Origin: Gigantopelta aegis
Taxonomy: Eukaryota > Mollusca > Gastropoda > Neomphalida > Peltospiridae
DNA: 64,000 nt
Direction of reading: 5' to 3'
Assembly (NCBI RefSeq): GCF_016097555.1
Contig: NC_054701.1
Coordinates: forward strand, 32,597,272 to 32,661,271
Part shown: positions 42,428 to 53,755 of the stretch, in pieces
Layout: each line of letters starts with the position of its first letter
Position numbering within the stretch: the stretch's first letter is position 1
The notes under the pieces: model-generated
What the model was told of the DNA's origin: nothing
Seen by the model: only the letters and a program-made list of their open reading frames with translations
Databases searched by the model: none
Position numbers and translations under genes: made by a program

Positions 42428-43300
42428 TTGATGAAAACAAGTTTGAGGTGGGCGGAATTTGGAATAGTAAATTTAGCGGTCGGTCAAAAGACCTAAGTCC
42501 TAAATAGAATAACCTGCTACATCCTACTCATGTCTGGACTGAAGAATTTAACTCCAAAAGTAATTTTGATTGCTCAGCCTAAAATATTTTAAGGTGATTT
42601 GAGCAACTGAACGGGCGCCAAAGTAAAGTGCGTTGGACTGTTTACAAAAAAATAAACATAAAACTTTGAACGATGGCCAAAAAGGTTAAAGTCCAACTAA
42701 GCCCCAAAAGAGGTTACCTGTCCTAGGTAAGGTTGGTCAACGCGTCGGTGAGGTTGGAGACTCGCTAAGGGTCGGCAGCAGATGTTGCTTCAGACGGGGG
42801 GGGGGGGGGGGGGGGGGGGGATTGGTGGAGCCAGCGGCTTGGTCTTGGCTGGCTGGTCGATCGGAAATGATGCCTTCCTCTTGGCCGCCGCAGCAACAAC
42901 AGGTGGTGGCGCCGACTCAACGCGAGCGGTTGGTATAGTTAACCGCTTCACCGGAGTCGGCACCCTTGGAGTGGAGGTCGGTGGAACCGCCCGCGGAGCT
43001 TGGCACATAGCTATGTCGAGCTGCGAGTAGGTCGCGTTGGGGGTCTCTGGAGCCGTCGGCTGTCGGGTCCTCCCCTGAGCCGTCCTTGGCACACGCTTCC
43101 TCATCCTCCGTCCTCTTCGTTGGAGCCGCGTCACCGTACACCAAAGACACGGTCGCCCGTGACCTGGTGTACGTGACGCGGAACTCCAACAACGTCCCGA
43201 AACTAGGGGGGGGGGGGCAAGTCGAGAGCGCAGGCAACAACGTCTAGCTGTATCGGTAGTTCGAGAGCGAGTCAGATTTAGTAACGTAGTCTAGGAGTAG
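42428..43300 (-). mobile_element. Second copy of the ORF-bearing non-LTR element
   Basis: Matches 7497-8660 in the same orientation: TTTGAGGTGGGCGGAATTTG at the 3' side, GTAAAGTGCGTTGGACTGTTT, the N-terminal block LLEFRVTYTRSRATVSLVYG near 43170, and a poly(G) run of 25 at 42796-42820. It carries an extra 5' leader to about 43300 but lacks the (TCTA) end. More decayed than the first copy. Confidence 0.55.
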
Positions 43301-43604
43301 CAGTCTTCTTTGTGGCGGTGCAAGAAGGACGAAATCTTCAGTAAAGGATCTCCTCTTCTCGAGAGCGGCTGTCCTCCTTTGAATGAGGCACTAGACAGAT
43401 ATTCGTGGAATCAACCACTATTTTACCAAGTGCTAATTCGACTACATTGTGCAGAAATATGGCCTTGATCACGTATTACGGTTTTGTCATTCAAATTCGT
43501 TGCAAATGTTCATTCTTAAACTAAGAACATGGCTTCCTTTGTAAAAGAATGCTGAACAAAATGGAAAAAAGAAAGGAATGTTTTTTTTTATCGACACCTA
43601 GTTT

Positions 43605-43938
43605 GCAGCCATTGTAAGGTGTTTCCCACTAACACAATACTTTTGGCGACTACAACTACATATTCAACGCATTTTCTTATCTAGAATTCCAGTGTCTGTA
43701 TATCCAATGTGTTTTGCGGGCGTGTTCAGTCATTTTTCATCTTACTTCATAATATATATTTTTTGAAACTATTGAAAGGTAAAATGCTCGTTCGGCTACT
43801 ACAAACATTAGAACAACAACAAACACCGTGTTTATACAGTCACTGATGTCCTAAACAAGACTATATCTTTAATAATGTGTAATTTGTAGTCATCGAAAAG
43901 GCTCCATATGTCGTAAAGATGATACAATGCCAGTCCCT
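43605..43938. mobile_element. TTAA MITE family 1, left end eroded
   Basis: The interior (CCAGTGTCTGTATATCCAAT, GGCTACTACAAACATTAGAA) matches the copies at 130 and 24197. The right end AGTCCCT is followed by TTAA. Confidence 0.6.
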
Positions 43939-44245
43939 TTAAGCTAAAGCCATTTGGTGTTTAGAGCATACTATTATTGCGACATAGTAGTAGTAGGGCG
44001 GATAGGTGAAAAAGATGTGCTTATCTTGCAAAAACTATTAAATTTTATATATAAGGGTTTTAAGGTATGCTGAATATAAATTTAAAGGGAAGTAAACGAT
44101 ACGGGCAATGCTCCTAGTTCAAAATTACAATTCTTTGCAGAAGGTTAGACCAAATATGGAGCTTACATGAATTTTGAAATTACTTCGGTATTTCTTATAA
44201 AATATTATTATAATATAAACATTTGAATATGTTCGTATGTTTTAA

Positions 44246-44520
44246 GAGAATGAATGAATGTTTAACGACACCCCAGCACGAAAAATACATCGGCTATTGG
44301 GTGTTAAACTATGGTAATACAAACAAATTAGGCGATGATCAACATCAATATAAAAATTCAAGATGTAAATAAAAACAGTGTAAAGAACTGTGCAAAAATA
44401 CAAATGTCACAGATAGATACTGACTTTTACTCAAAATTTCAATTTGTGCTGTATTGGCCATTCTCAAAGAGAATCTTACATCCCTGTACCACGGTAAGGT
44501 TACAGCACGCGCAGGGTATG
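44246..44520 (-). mobile_element. SINE type D
   Basis: Starts GAATGTTTAACGACACCCCA and ends TTACAGCACGCGCAGGGTA; inverse of the 37393 copy. The short plus-strand reading frame over it is not a gene. Confidence 0.75.
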
Positions 44521-45084
44521 TTTTAAGAAATGCTACATTTAAAACAAATATAATAAAATATTTTAACGGTGCGATTATACTTCAGTTGAGTTTATATAGT
44601 TCATTTGGATGGTACAATGTAGCAACGAAAGGTTAAATATAAAATTTTAAATTTATTGAAAAATATACACTGTATGTATAAATGGCACCCAAATATATTC
44701 AACAAATTGCAGAAAAAGCAAAAATATGGATTTGTCTCACTTCACTGAGTGATTATGTTAACTCAAAGTATGAATTTCTATAGACAGGAATACACACTGC
44801 CTATTACGTGAGCACAGCTGTGGGCATAATACGTTGAATATATAGCAGTTGCATCTGCCAGTGCAGTTATTATTTTTATCACAGGTTCATGGTACATCTT
44901 GGGCATCTATGGCACATTGACAGCATATTCACACCGGGAGCCTCTGTGTCCAGCAGATGCCACTTCAAAACTCGCAATCAGTATTTGCAGGGAAGCTCTG
45001 TTTGCGATAATGTGTTTTATTATAATATGATTTCCAAAAGTAATAATGTGAATTTGTACAATGAGGGGCAGATGTAGCCCATTG

Positions 45085-45221
45085 GTACATAAAATATCCC
45101 TTGCTGCTAATAAACAAATTAAGCCCATGGAGTGATCGAAGCGTGGGCCCATCGACGGGGATCGATCCCAAACCGACCGCGCATCAAGCGAGCGCTTTAC
45201 CACTGCGCTACGTCACACCCC
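45085..45221 (-). mobile_element. SINE type A head and partial core
   Basis: TATCCCTTGCTGCTAAT, GGGGATCGATCCCAAACCGA, GAGCGCTTTACCACTGCGCT. Confidence 0.75.
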
Positions 45222-46617
45222 AAACCAACATAAATGCTAAGGTAATATAATAACGTATTTAACTAAACATATGCCAATGAGCATTCACAGAACGAAATGG
45301 GGTTACAGTATTTTTCGCTATGCAAATATCCAAAGAAACAAATGCATACTAGTAGTAGTACGTTCGTATAAAAAACAACCACCCATGATAACATAAACCT
45401 AAAATAATTTTACCAACCCACTCTAAACATTTGCGATTTTGTAGCATTACCTGCTTACATTTAAATTTGGATTCAGTATATCTTGAAACCCTTACATACC
45501 AAATATAACAGGCTGCCAAATGTGCACTTATTGACTAAAATGTGTCATCTGCCTAACTACAAATAGTAAAATAGGAAAACTGTTACCGCCACATACGCTA
45601 CTGTACCGAATAACACCAAGATATATACATATTTTAATCCTGCAATCACTATAGTCTAGGCACATTTTGGAGATTTGAGACATGTTCAGGCATTTTTGGG
45701 TAGAATATGGTATACAGTCGTTTGTATTTGACTAGGACTTACTGATTCCAAAAATGCTGTATACCAAACCGAATTTTGTTTTAACCCTCTAAAGTCCCAA
45801 AACAAGATGGCCGCCATATGTCTATAAGATTTCATTATTTCTTATCTAATTGAGGATATTTGAAATCATCTCATATTTGTTTTTGACACTTGAAGCACCC
45901 AGTAGTTCAATGAAATCAAATTCAAGTAAAAAAATCTAATTAAAAAAACAAGATGGCCACCAATATTTCTATAAGATTTCATTACTTCTCAACTAACCGA
46001 AATATAACAATGATCTAAGATATTTTTCTGACATACTAAGCATCCAGCAATCCATGTACATGTCAATATATGATGACTAGATAAATTTCTATATTTTCGG
46101 TCACTTACCAAACATACATCTTTTTGGAACAGAACTACTTTTACACTAGTTATAATCCGTAAAGGAATGTTATATTGTTTATAGTTACTTATTCTTTGAT
46201 TGTTTTGATTTTTAAAAACAGGGTTGAAAACAATTTTTCATTTAAAAATAAAATAAATTTGTTATTTAAGAACTTTATTTTAGTGTATAAATATTGTAGG
46301 CGACAAAGCATTCAACACTTTCGAAAACGGTAAAATTGTGAAATAAAACGGTGCATTTCAATAATGTGGATTGCAGGATAATTAAAACAATTGGTTGAGA
46401 TATCGGCTTTATCCTGTGCCATTCTAACCTTCGCCATCTTAAAACAGTAACCAGTTATTCTCTAAAAAATGCACTTTCATACATACTTGACAGCCTATAT
46501 CAGTTGTGAGGCACATGCTTTTAGACGGGAGAACACTGAACGAATCTATCAAGATAGGCGGATATCCTATGAAGCAGTATGCACTCTACCGCAGAATTAC
46601 ACCCCGCCCCAAATGAC
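45222..46617. other. Gene-free AT-rich interval
   Basis: Only the direct repeat pair at 45800-46060 stands out. No coding signal. Confidence 0.5.
45800..46060 (+). repeat. Two diverged direct copies with ACAAGATGGCC motif
   Basis: Copies at about 45800-45915 and 45948-46060 share ACAAGATGGCC, TCTATAAGATTTCATTA and a later CATCCAG/CACCCAG-AGT-CA-TG end. The first copy's AAGATGGCCGCCAT resembles a YY1 site. Confidence 0.5.
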
Positions 46618-47107
46618 GCAGACGCAGACGAAGAAGTTTTATTTTACAACGCACTCAACACATTTTATTTACTGTTATATGGCGTCGGACATAATATGAT
46701 TATGGCCAACAAAGATAATAAGAGGAAGGAAATATTTTATTTAACGACGCAGTCAACACACTTTATTTACTGTCATATGGCGTCAGACATATGATTAAGG
46801 ACCACACAGATATTGAGAGAGGAAACCCGCTATCGCCACTTCGTAGGCTACTCTTTTTGATTAGCAGCAAGGGAATTTTTGTATGCACCATTCTACATGA
46901 TAACACATACCACTGTCAATTTTATACAAGTCGCAGAGCGAGAAATAAGATAATGAGAGAGGAAAGCCGCTGCCATGGGTTACTCTTTCCGATTAGCAGC
47001 GATCCTTTATATGCACCACCCCACAGACAGAATAGTACATACCACGGCCTTTGTTACACCAGTTGTGGAGCACTAGTTGGAACGAGAAATAGCGCAGTTG
47101 GCTGACG
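46618..47107 (-). mobile_element. SINE type A2, tandemly rearranged copies
   Basis: Two tails (TTTTACAACGCACTCAACAC at 46640; TTTAACGACGCAGTCAACAC at 46740) and two cores (near 46860 and 46985). The head is replaced by GCTGACGCAGACG, which also occurs near 46617. Confidence 0.7.
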
Positions 47108-47454
47108 CAGACGAATACGGTTTGTAAACAAGCTCATGCGGTGCCGTCATTGAAAGTGTAATTACCAGAGCAGAGATTACATGATCACGACGATAATCGA
47201 ATAACTATTTTTGGCCCCTATGTTTATAGTTGGCAGCGCATGTGATAAATAGTTTATACAAGGGAGACAAAACGCTGACGAAATGTAAACACCTTTCAAC
47301 TCTGCGAGTCTGGTTCCAGGTGCACTCAGGAAGTATGGCATGACGCTCTGGTTGTACCGAGTATCCTACCTGCGCGCGCCGAGTGGTTAGTACCGCCATA
47401 TGTGCACTGAAAACGATAAATATATCAATTTTAGCCACATATGTTACTATTGTA

Positions 47455-47768
47455 ATAGAGGTAGGATAACACATACCATGGCCTTTGATATACCAGTCGT
47501 GATGCACTGGCTGGAACGAGAAATAGCCCAATGGACCCACCGACGGAGATCGATCCAGAGCCGGTTTAAGGATCCGCGGTGCCTGTAGGACAAATAACAG
47601 CGGGGCCCCCTTCCCAGGATATATATTTTGCAACCCCCTCGGGGAGAGGGGCAAATAGACATGGGAAAAATAAAAGTACACATCACCGCGGGGCCCTCAT
47701 GAAGCACGGGGACCGTAGCACGTGTTACATGTGCTAGTAGGACAAACCAGCTCTGGATCGATATCTGC
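47455..47768 (-). mobile_element. SINE type A head interrupted by hAT MITE
   Basis: TTTGATATACCAGTCGTGAT and CCCAATGGACCCACCGACGG, then the 200-bp MITE at the B-box. Confidence 0.7.
47556..47755. mobile_element. hAT-type MITE inside a SINE head
   Basis: 200 bp; ends CAGAGCCGGTTT and, inverted, CAGAGCTGGTTT, with 8-bp flanks GATCGATC and GATCGATA. A CAGRG tip with an 8-bp duplication is the hAT signature. The target is the B-box region of a SINE. A related left-end piece (GCCGGTTAAGGATCCGCGGG) lies near 20292 within the minus-strand LINE. Confidence 0.7.
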
Positions 47769-48137
47769 CCCGACCACCAATACACAATCTGGTCTATGCA
47801 AGTGCTGGATATTTCAAATATTGTGTAAATATTGCTTTATAATAGCTTATTCCAATAGTTTTGTCATTTTGATTACATACATTTATGAAAGGCTATGCTA
47901 TGTACTGTCCTGTACTTAAGAGTGGATATTTCAACTTATATTACTTTCATATATCTTCAATAAGCGACCTTTACATTTCTCAGTAGGATCAAAATGAATG
48001 CTTAAATCTAGATTTAACTGACAGTGGTTTCGCGTATGTCCTCACATTTAATCAGCTACGCTTAATCTGTATTTGAATTAAATATGATTTTATTTGACTA
48101 AGGACAATGAATATAAACATGTCAACTCCGCCAATTT

Positions 48138-48139
<2 letters not shown>

Positions 48140-48181
<42 letters not shown>
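48140..48181 (+). repeat. (TA)n upstream of GPCR gene
   Basis: About 20 TA units. Confidence 0.95.
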
Positions 48182-48183
<2 letters not shown>

Positions 48184-48730
48184 ATTTGCGATAGCAGACA
48201 CCACTATATTTACAGAAGACGAACACATTAAAATTATTTTAGCAGTAATTGTCGTTTATAAAAATAGTAAAACATAATATGACTCTTTTTATACCTTTTC
48301 ACGGTGTAATTATGGCCGACGTGAAATGGACACTTCTATTCTTTCTTAAAATTGTTTAATTACTTCCGAAAGAATAGCATCACAAAATACCACTCTTATT
48401 TATTTATTTCTAATGTTAACGATTAACTAGTAATTACTTCCGAACGGATAACAACGACTGTGGTATATATATATGCGTTAATAAAGGATCATTTTCAGGT
48501 CTGATTTCTGTAAGTGTATATAAAACAGGTGTATCGCCGACGGAACTCCTATAACACAGATGCCAGAGCTTATTGTTTGTACAGTAAACTACTTACAGTA
48601 CTCCGCCAAGCCGCGTGCTAAGACAGAGCATATGGCAATTTTCACATCTTGAAGGGTTCCATTATGCAACACAACTTGAGTCAGTGTCGAGGCGGTACGT
48701 TGTCTTCTTTAGCTGTTACATGGCTCAAAT

Positions 48731-48740
48731 ATATATAAAA
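48731..48740 (+). promoter_or_regulatory. TATA-like element upstream of GPCR gene
   Basis: ATATATAAAA about 235 bp before the GPCR start codon. A second candidate (GTATATAAAAC) lies near 48517. Either would put the tandemly duplicated stretch at 48763-48890 in the leader. Confidence 0.3.
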
Positions 48741-48762
48741 CAGTAATTTTCGAGGATTTCTT

Positions 48763-48892
48763 CAAAGAAGAAAACTGTTTCAAGTTACTGTTCAAGACGA
48801 GAAACAATCTAACTAGAAAATTTCCAAGTTCTGCAAAGAAGAAAACTATTTTAAGTTACTGATAAAGACGAAAAACTAGAATTAGAAGAAAA
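48763..48892 (+). repeat. Tandem duplication in GPCR 5' leader
   Basis: Two diverged copies of about 70 bp, each opening CAAAGAAGAAAACT and containing AAGTTACTG and AAGACGA. They lie between the TATA-like element and the start codon. Confidence 0.6.
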
Positions 48893-48921
48893 CACGAAAC
48901 TTTTCAACGCATATTTACATC

Positions 48922-48951
48922 ATGATTCTTGAAGTGCAAGGAAGATGGTGA
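48922..48951 (+). other. uORF 1 of GPCR leader
   Basis: ATG to TGA, nine codons plus stop, ending 22 bp before the main ATG. Too short to be a gene; it could reduce initiation at the main start. Confidence 0.4.
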
Positions 48952-48977
48952 GAAGAAAGAAAGAAAGACGGAAATGA
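48945..48977 (+). other. uORF 2, stop overlaps GPCR start (ATGA)
   Basis: ATG followed by nine further codons and TGA. The TGA occupies 48975-48977 and the GPCR ATG 48974-48976, so they overlap as ATGA. This geometry permits termination-reinitiation; use in vivo is inference. Confidence 0.4.
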
Positions 48978-51199
48978 TTTTGAAAAACAGTTTAATGTTG
49001 TTGGCAATTGTTATTTGTGTTAAAAGTGAAACGCAAATGTCCTTCAGTACAGGTGGAATTAATATGACATCAAATGAAATATTCGGTGAAAACGACAATT
49101 TTACATGCGGCGAAAGATGGTCATGCAAGGATTATGAAAGCGTGTTTGCAGCTTCATTGAAAACAAGGGGCTATTTTCGAGATATGAATTGCTTTTGTGA
49201 TCACTTCTGTGTCTACTTCCAAGATTGTTGTCCAGATGCAATGATAAACAAGCAATATATTCAAAACACGGTGGACGTATCCAAAGAGTTAATCGACTGT
49301 GTTAAGATCGAACAAGTGAGTTCTGTAAACGCTGTATATGCAGTCAATCGCTGCCCTGCAACGTGGTCGGGACCTGAAACAAGAGCCAAATGTGAGAAAT
49401 TCACCGGCAGAGACCTGTTGTTGCACCTAACTGTGACAGGGGTGAATACAGGACTGACGTATAAAAACATGTACTGTGCCATGTGTCACGAGACAGAATA
49501 TTGCTACTGGATTCCATCGGTTTCCTGCAACAGTAGACAACCAGTCTATGACTCCATTCGACCAAACGCTACGATTCGCGAAGCTCTGGCTTACCCTGGG
49601 TGCGATCTGAAATTTTTACCACCAAATGACACCATTAGCTACAGATCATGTTTGCCACATAATATCGTAGACAAATGTGACAAGCAGTTTAACGAAACAT
49701 CTATTTCTGAAATTTGCGAAAATTCCGAATCCATGGAGATGGTATACTCCGTAGACAAAGCCTGGCGGAACCCTTCATGCGCTGTGTGCAACTTTGAATC
49801 ACGAATATCTTGTGAGATGTTGTTTCCTGTCAGTACTTCTAACCAGTTTAAAAAAAGACGAGGTTTCTACTCTTTTTCAATTCTGATAGACATGAACACC
49901 AGAAAAGCTTCGTCCACAGTTGGCACGAGATTTAAAAAAATTACGAGAAATGTCACGGAAATATACACGTGCCACGATAACGAAGTTTACGACCCCTTTA
50001 GTCTACATTGTAGGAGGGTTGTATGTGATGCTCCATTTGTTTATCGGAATGGTTTATGTCGTACGAACAAATCTGAAACTGAAGCTGGCAATGTGACAGA
50101 CTGTCCTCGCATCCAACTCGATGAGATGGAATACTCGATTTTGGAGGATGGCACTTTGTTAGAAATCGCCAGCGGGCGACGGTATGATGAACAGCAATAT
50201 TTCGTTAAAGGTCTCTTGGCCTTTGTTTGCTCGTATCTGACGCAGAATTATACCAACACTACAGTGGTGGAGGAAGTCGTGATGGTGCTTACATTTTCAC
50301 TATCAGAAGCGATTGTTAGTGTTGTTGGTCTTTGCATTTCTCTAATAGGTCTTCTGGTGACGATAGTAACATACGCAGTTATAAAATCACTTCAGAACAT
50401 TCCCGGGAAAAACCTGTTGTCCCTTTCGTCTTCTTTGTTTATCGCAGAACTTTTAATGATTATCGCACCATCAGCAGAAGGTGTATTTGTTCTCTGTAAA
50501 GGTATTGGAGTATGTATGCATTATTTCTTCCTGGTAGCATTTTTCTGGATGAACGTTATGGCCGCTGACGTTTGGTTTACTTTTTCTAAAAGTTTTGTTA
50601 AAGCGGGAGGCAGTGGGAAATCGTCCAAAAGATTTTATTTCTATAGCGTATACTCCTGGGGTGTCCCTTTTCTAATACTCGTTTTGTCATTATTGGTAGA
50701 CACCTTTCTTACAGACTCCACGTTCAAACCAGACTATGGAATGGGACTCTGTTGGTTCACCAAGAAGAATGCCCTAATGGTATTCTTTGCTATGCCGTTA
50801 TTCCTGATCATCCTGATGAATATAATATTCTTTGCAATCGCTTCCAAAAATATCTATGAGGCCAGACGATCGTCTGCCAGGTATTTGCAGACGAGCGAAA
50901 ACTCGAGTCCGTTTCTCTATATGAAGCTGTTCTTTGTGATGGGTCTTACTTGGATCGTCGGCTTCCTGGCGAGTCTCGTGGCTCGGGCGGTACTCTGGTA
51001 TCTGTTCGCCATCCTCAACACTTTGCAGGGATTTTTCATTTTCCTTTCTTTTGTCGCCACTAAAAAGGTCCTACATCTTATCCTAGCTCATCTGCGAACA
51101 CTTCGAACAGGCCAGGCTAACGAAACTAATCAGCCGTCATCCCCTACAAGAAGCACTTTTGTGCCCTTCAAGATAAGCAGTAGTCGGACGGTAGTGTAG
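48974..51199 (+). CDS. Intronless adhesion/Methuselah-type GPCR with somatomedin-B-like N terminus
   Basis: 741 residues in one exon. The start is the ATG opening MILKNSLMLLAIVICVKSET, a good signal peptide; an open frame extends upstream without ATG. Residues about 45-88 form a Cys-rich module (CGERWSC, FCDHFC, DCCPD) like somatomedin B. A long Cys-rich ectodomain with many N-x-S/T sites follows to about residue 435, then seven membrane segments to about 705. Family-B signatures include KNLLSLSSSLF in TM2, FFWMNVMAADVWFTF in TM3, MKLFFVMGLTWIVGF in TM6 and LNTLQGFFIFLSFV in TM7. I see no GPS autocleavage site before TM1, so it resembles Methuselah more than cleaved adhesion receptors. The C terminus SSRTVV fits a class I PDZ ligand. 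Lack of introns suggests an ancient retrocopy-derived, expanded mollusc family. The ligand is unknown. Confidence 0.88.
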   Translation: MILKNSLMLLAIVICVKSETQMSFSTGGINMTSNEIFGENDNFTCGERWSCKDYESVFAASLKTRGYFRDMNCFCDHFCVYFQDCCPDAMINKQYIQNTVDVSKELIDCVKIEQVSSVNAVYAVNRCPATWSGPETRAKCEKFTGRDLLLHLTVTGVNTGLTYKNMYCAMCHETEYCYWIPSVSCNSRQPVYDSIRPNATIREALAYPGCDLKFLPPNDTISYRSCLPHNIVDKCDKQFNETSISEICENSESMEMVYSVDKAWRNPSCAVCNFESRISCEMLFPVSTSNQFKKRRGFYSFSILIDMNTRKASSTVGTRFKKITRNVTEIYTCHDNEVYDPFSLHCRRVVCDAPFVYRNGLCRTNKSETEAGNVTDCPRIQLDEMEYSILEDGTLLEIASGRRYDEQQYFVKGLLAFVCSYLTQNYTNTTVVEEVVMVLTFSLSEAIVSVVGLCISLIGLLVTIVTYAVIKSLQNIPGKNLLSLSSSLFIAELLMIIAPSAEGVFVLCKGIGVCMHYFFLVAFFWMNVMAADVWFTFSKSFVKAGGSGKSSKRFYFYSVYSWGVPFLILVLSLLVDTFLTDSTFKPDYGMGLCWFTKKNALMVFFAMPLFLIILMNIIFFAIASKNIYEARRSSARYLQTSENSSPFLYMKLFFVMGLTWIVGFLASLVARAVLWYLFAILNTLQGFFIFLSFVATKKVLHLILAHLRTLRTGQANETNQPSSPTRSTFVPFKISSSRTVV

Positions 51200-51307
51200 G
51201 TATTAACCAAGTAATGTTTTGCAATCGAGATCCGCCGGTCATGATAGTGTAATGGTTATGTCATTAAATTTAGAGAGCTGGTAGATACTACGTTTGTACT
51301 GGTTCTA

Positions 51308-51611
51308 AACCAGAATGTGTTTGTTTGTTTGTTTTGTTTATTGATACCACTAGATCATAGTGATTTATTAATTATCAGCTATTAAATGACAAACATTTGG
51401 TCATTTTTACATATAGTCTTAGAGAGAAAACCCCTTACATTTTTCCATTAGTAGCAGACGATCTTTTTATATGCACCATCCCACAGACAGGACAGCACAT
51501 ATCACGATATTTGATATGCCAGTCTTGGTGCACTGGCTGGAACGAGAAATAGCCCAATGGGCCACCGACGGGGATCGATCCCAAACCGACCGCGCATCAA
51601 GCGAGCGCTGG
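51308..51611 (-). mobile_element. SINE type A downstream of GPCR
   Basis: Tail TTATTGATACCACTAGATCA, core CCATCCCACAGACAGGACAG, head CGACCGCGCATCAAGCGAGC. A possible type B head piece precedes it (51228-51300). Confidence 0.8.
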
Positions 51612-52959
51612 ATAAAAACACGAGTATAAGTATAAATAAGGAAACTAATGTGGTTGCAATGGCTTGTTACCTAACACCAACCCGTTAAAGCCACTGACTC
51701 CGCTTTCCAAGGTACGCATACAATGCACTTTAGACTGCTGCTACCAACACCAGGACTACCAGAAACAAGTTCCATGTCCCATATTATGGGCAGCCACCTA
51801 TTGTGTATTTTGTCATAAAATCATGGGACTAAATATACGATTATTATTTTTATATACCGAGATACTTGAGATTGTACCGACGAGCGTATGCGCAGCCATG
51901 TGCAAGGTGCTGGAAGATTTGACAGTCTTGGTAGCCTGTCACCTTCATATGTTGCTCCAGTGCAGCTAGCGTAGGTGCTATTATTTGCACAGAATATATT
52001 CGTGCGAACAGTCCTTTTTAGGCCTTATTCACATCAATGCAAGTATTTGTTGAGTAATAGAGTAGTATTATAAACATGTCAATGGTGTGCGTACTGGGCT
52101 GTTTCTTGGTGCACAAGCAACATTAAGCAGTGCATTGGTAAACTCTGGATGCGAGTTCCATGTATAGCCCACGCTGTAATAAAAAAAATAATGGTACCCT
52201 GTTGCTTCATGTATGTACACGGGAAATTGGACAGGTCAAACAAAAATGTGTACATAGGTTCGTTTTCGGTTCATACTTGCACGAACTAAAAATAATTGCG
52301 GTCAATTGTTATATTTTAAATTTAATTGCACAATTTAACAATGTATGTCTCGACTTGCCTTGTTTAGCTTTAAATAGTCTGTAGTACTGTTTCTGTAAAC
52401 TTAATTCAGAATTATGTGGTGTAGGAATACGAACATTCATTCATTATAAATATTGGAATCAAATGTTTGTCGAATGACGTCATATCATGAATGTGTAGAC
52501 ACCTGAAACCAATTTCACAAAATATCGTAAGTTTATGTCTGAGATTAGCAGTTATATGGATCATACTTTACATGTGTTTGGCGTCTATTTAACGTTAAAA
52601 ATGACATCATTTTGGAAGATGAAGCATTTTATGCACAAACGACAATGAAATATATGTATTTCAAACTATATCTGTTGTACTATTAATGATAATATGAACT
52701 CTAAATTAAAGTAGATATACGTTTACGTGCAAAACTAGACTTACGATTTTTTTTTTTTAAATTGGGCCCTGAAACATGTTACCTGTCAGGTGAACCGTTT
52801 AAGCTTTGTCGACAGTTGTAGAACAATTCTTTGTAAGTTTGTGACGTGAACTTTCCTACAATGGCTAATTTGATTAGAGATAACTTTTTTCATCAATGTT
52901 TATGTACACTCTGCAATAGTATTTCCCCATTAATTTACCGTATAAAAATGTGTACTATT
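51612..52959. other. Gene-free interval after GPCR
   Basis: A 101-codon open frame at 51664-51969 has no recognisable motif and lacks support. Otherwise nothing seen. Confidence 0.5.
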
Positions 52960-53755
52960 TGTACTAAAGTACTAATCAAGATTATACCCAGGTGATTTTG
53001 CAGTCTTAGTTATGAAAATCCCTGGAATAAAAAACATAAAAATGTGTCAGTATTATCATGACCTGTTACGGTATTCAAACAACCGGTACAAAAAACGACA
53101 ATAAATGACCTGTTGTAGATAGAAATATGAGATGTATTTACAATTTTACTGCAAAACTTATGTAATTTGAAACAGACTATAACATCCAGGTTGATATTGT
53201 CACACTTGACAGGTGAAATCACAAGTACTAAGCTTATTTAAAGTTATAAGCAATTTCCCTCTCTTATTCTCCAGATGGAAAAAGGAATAAACAGCTTTCA
53301 CAAGTTTACTAACTGTAACTGAGACTGCAGGTCCTCGTACCATATTGATACCAGAAATAATACACCTGTCCTTTCCAATACAATAAAGTTCAATAAACTG
53401 CTTTGTTAGATTAAGATTTTTAAAAATTATTGATTATGGATACAACATCAGCAATTTTGTTGTTAACAAATTTATATAATTATTTTAGTTATTTGATTTA
53501 ATATGCTAGACTGCTATGTATTCTTACACTTAGCACTTGTGATTTCACCTGTAATCAGTAAAATTGTAAATACATCTCATATTTCTATCTATAACGGTCA
53601 TTTATTGTCATTTTTTGTACCGGTTGTTTGAATACCGTAACAGGTCATGATAATACTGACACATTTTTATGGTTTTTATTTCAGGGATTTTCATAACAAA
53701 TATATAAGACTGAAAAATCACCTGGGTATAATTTTGATTAGTACTTTAGTTGGAT
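52960..53755. repeat. Long inverted repeat, arms about 200-270 bp
   Basis: Left arm 52960-53232 and right arm 53528-53755 are near-inverse: ACTAAAGTACTAATCA at the left versus TGATTAGTACTTTAGT at the right, with CCGGTACAAAAAACGACAAT and AAATATGAGATGTATTTACA shared inverted. The left arm has about 60 extra bp. The spacer of about 295 bp is AT-rich with no gene. It could form a long hairpin. Confidence 0.75.

Noticed and set aside
51664-51969. 101-codon open frame after the GPCR
   Set aside because: No ATG context, motif or similarity recognised, and length is within chance for AT-rich DNA.
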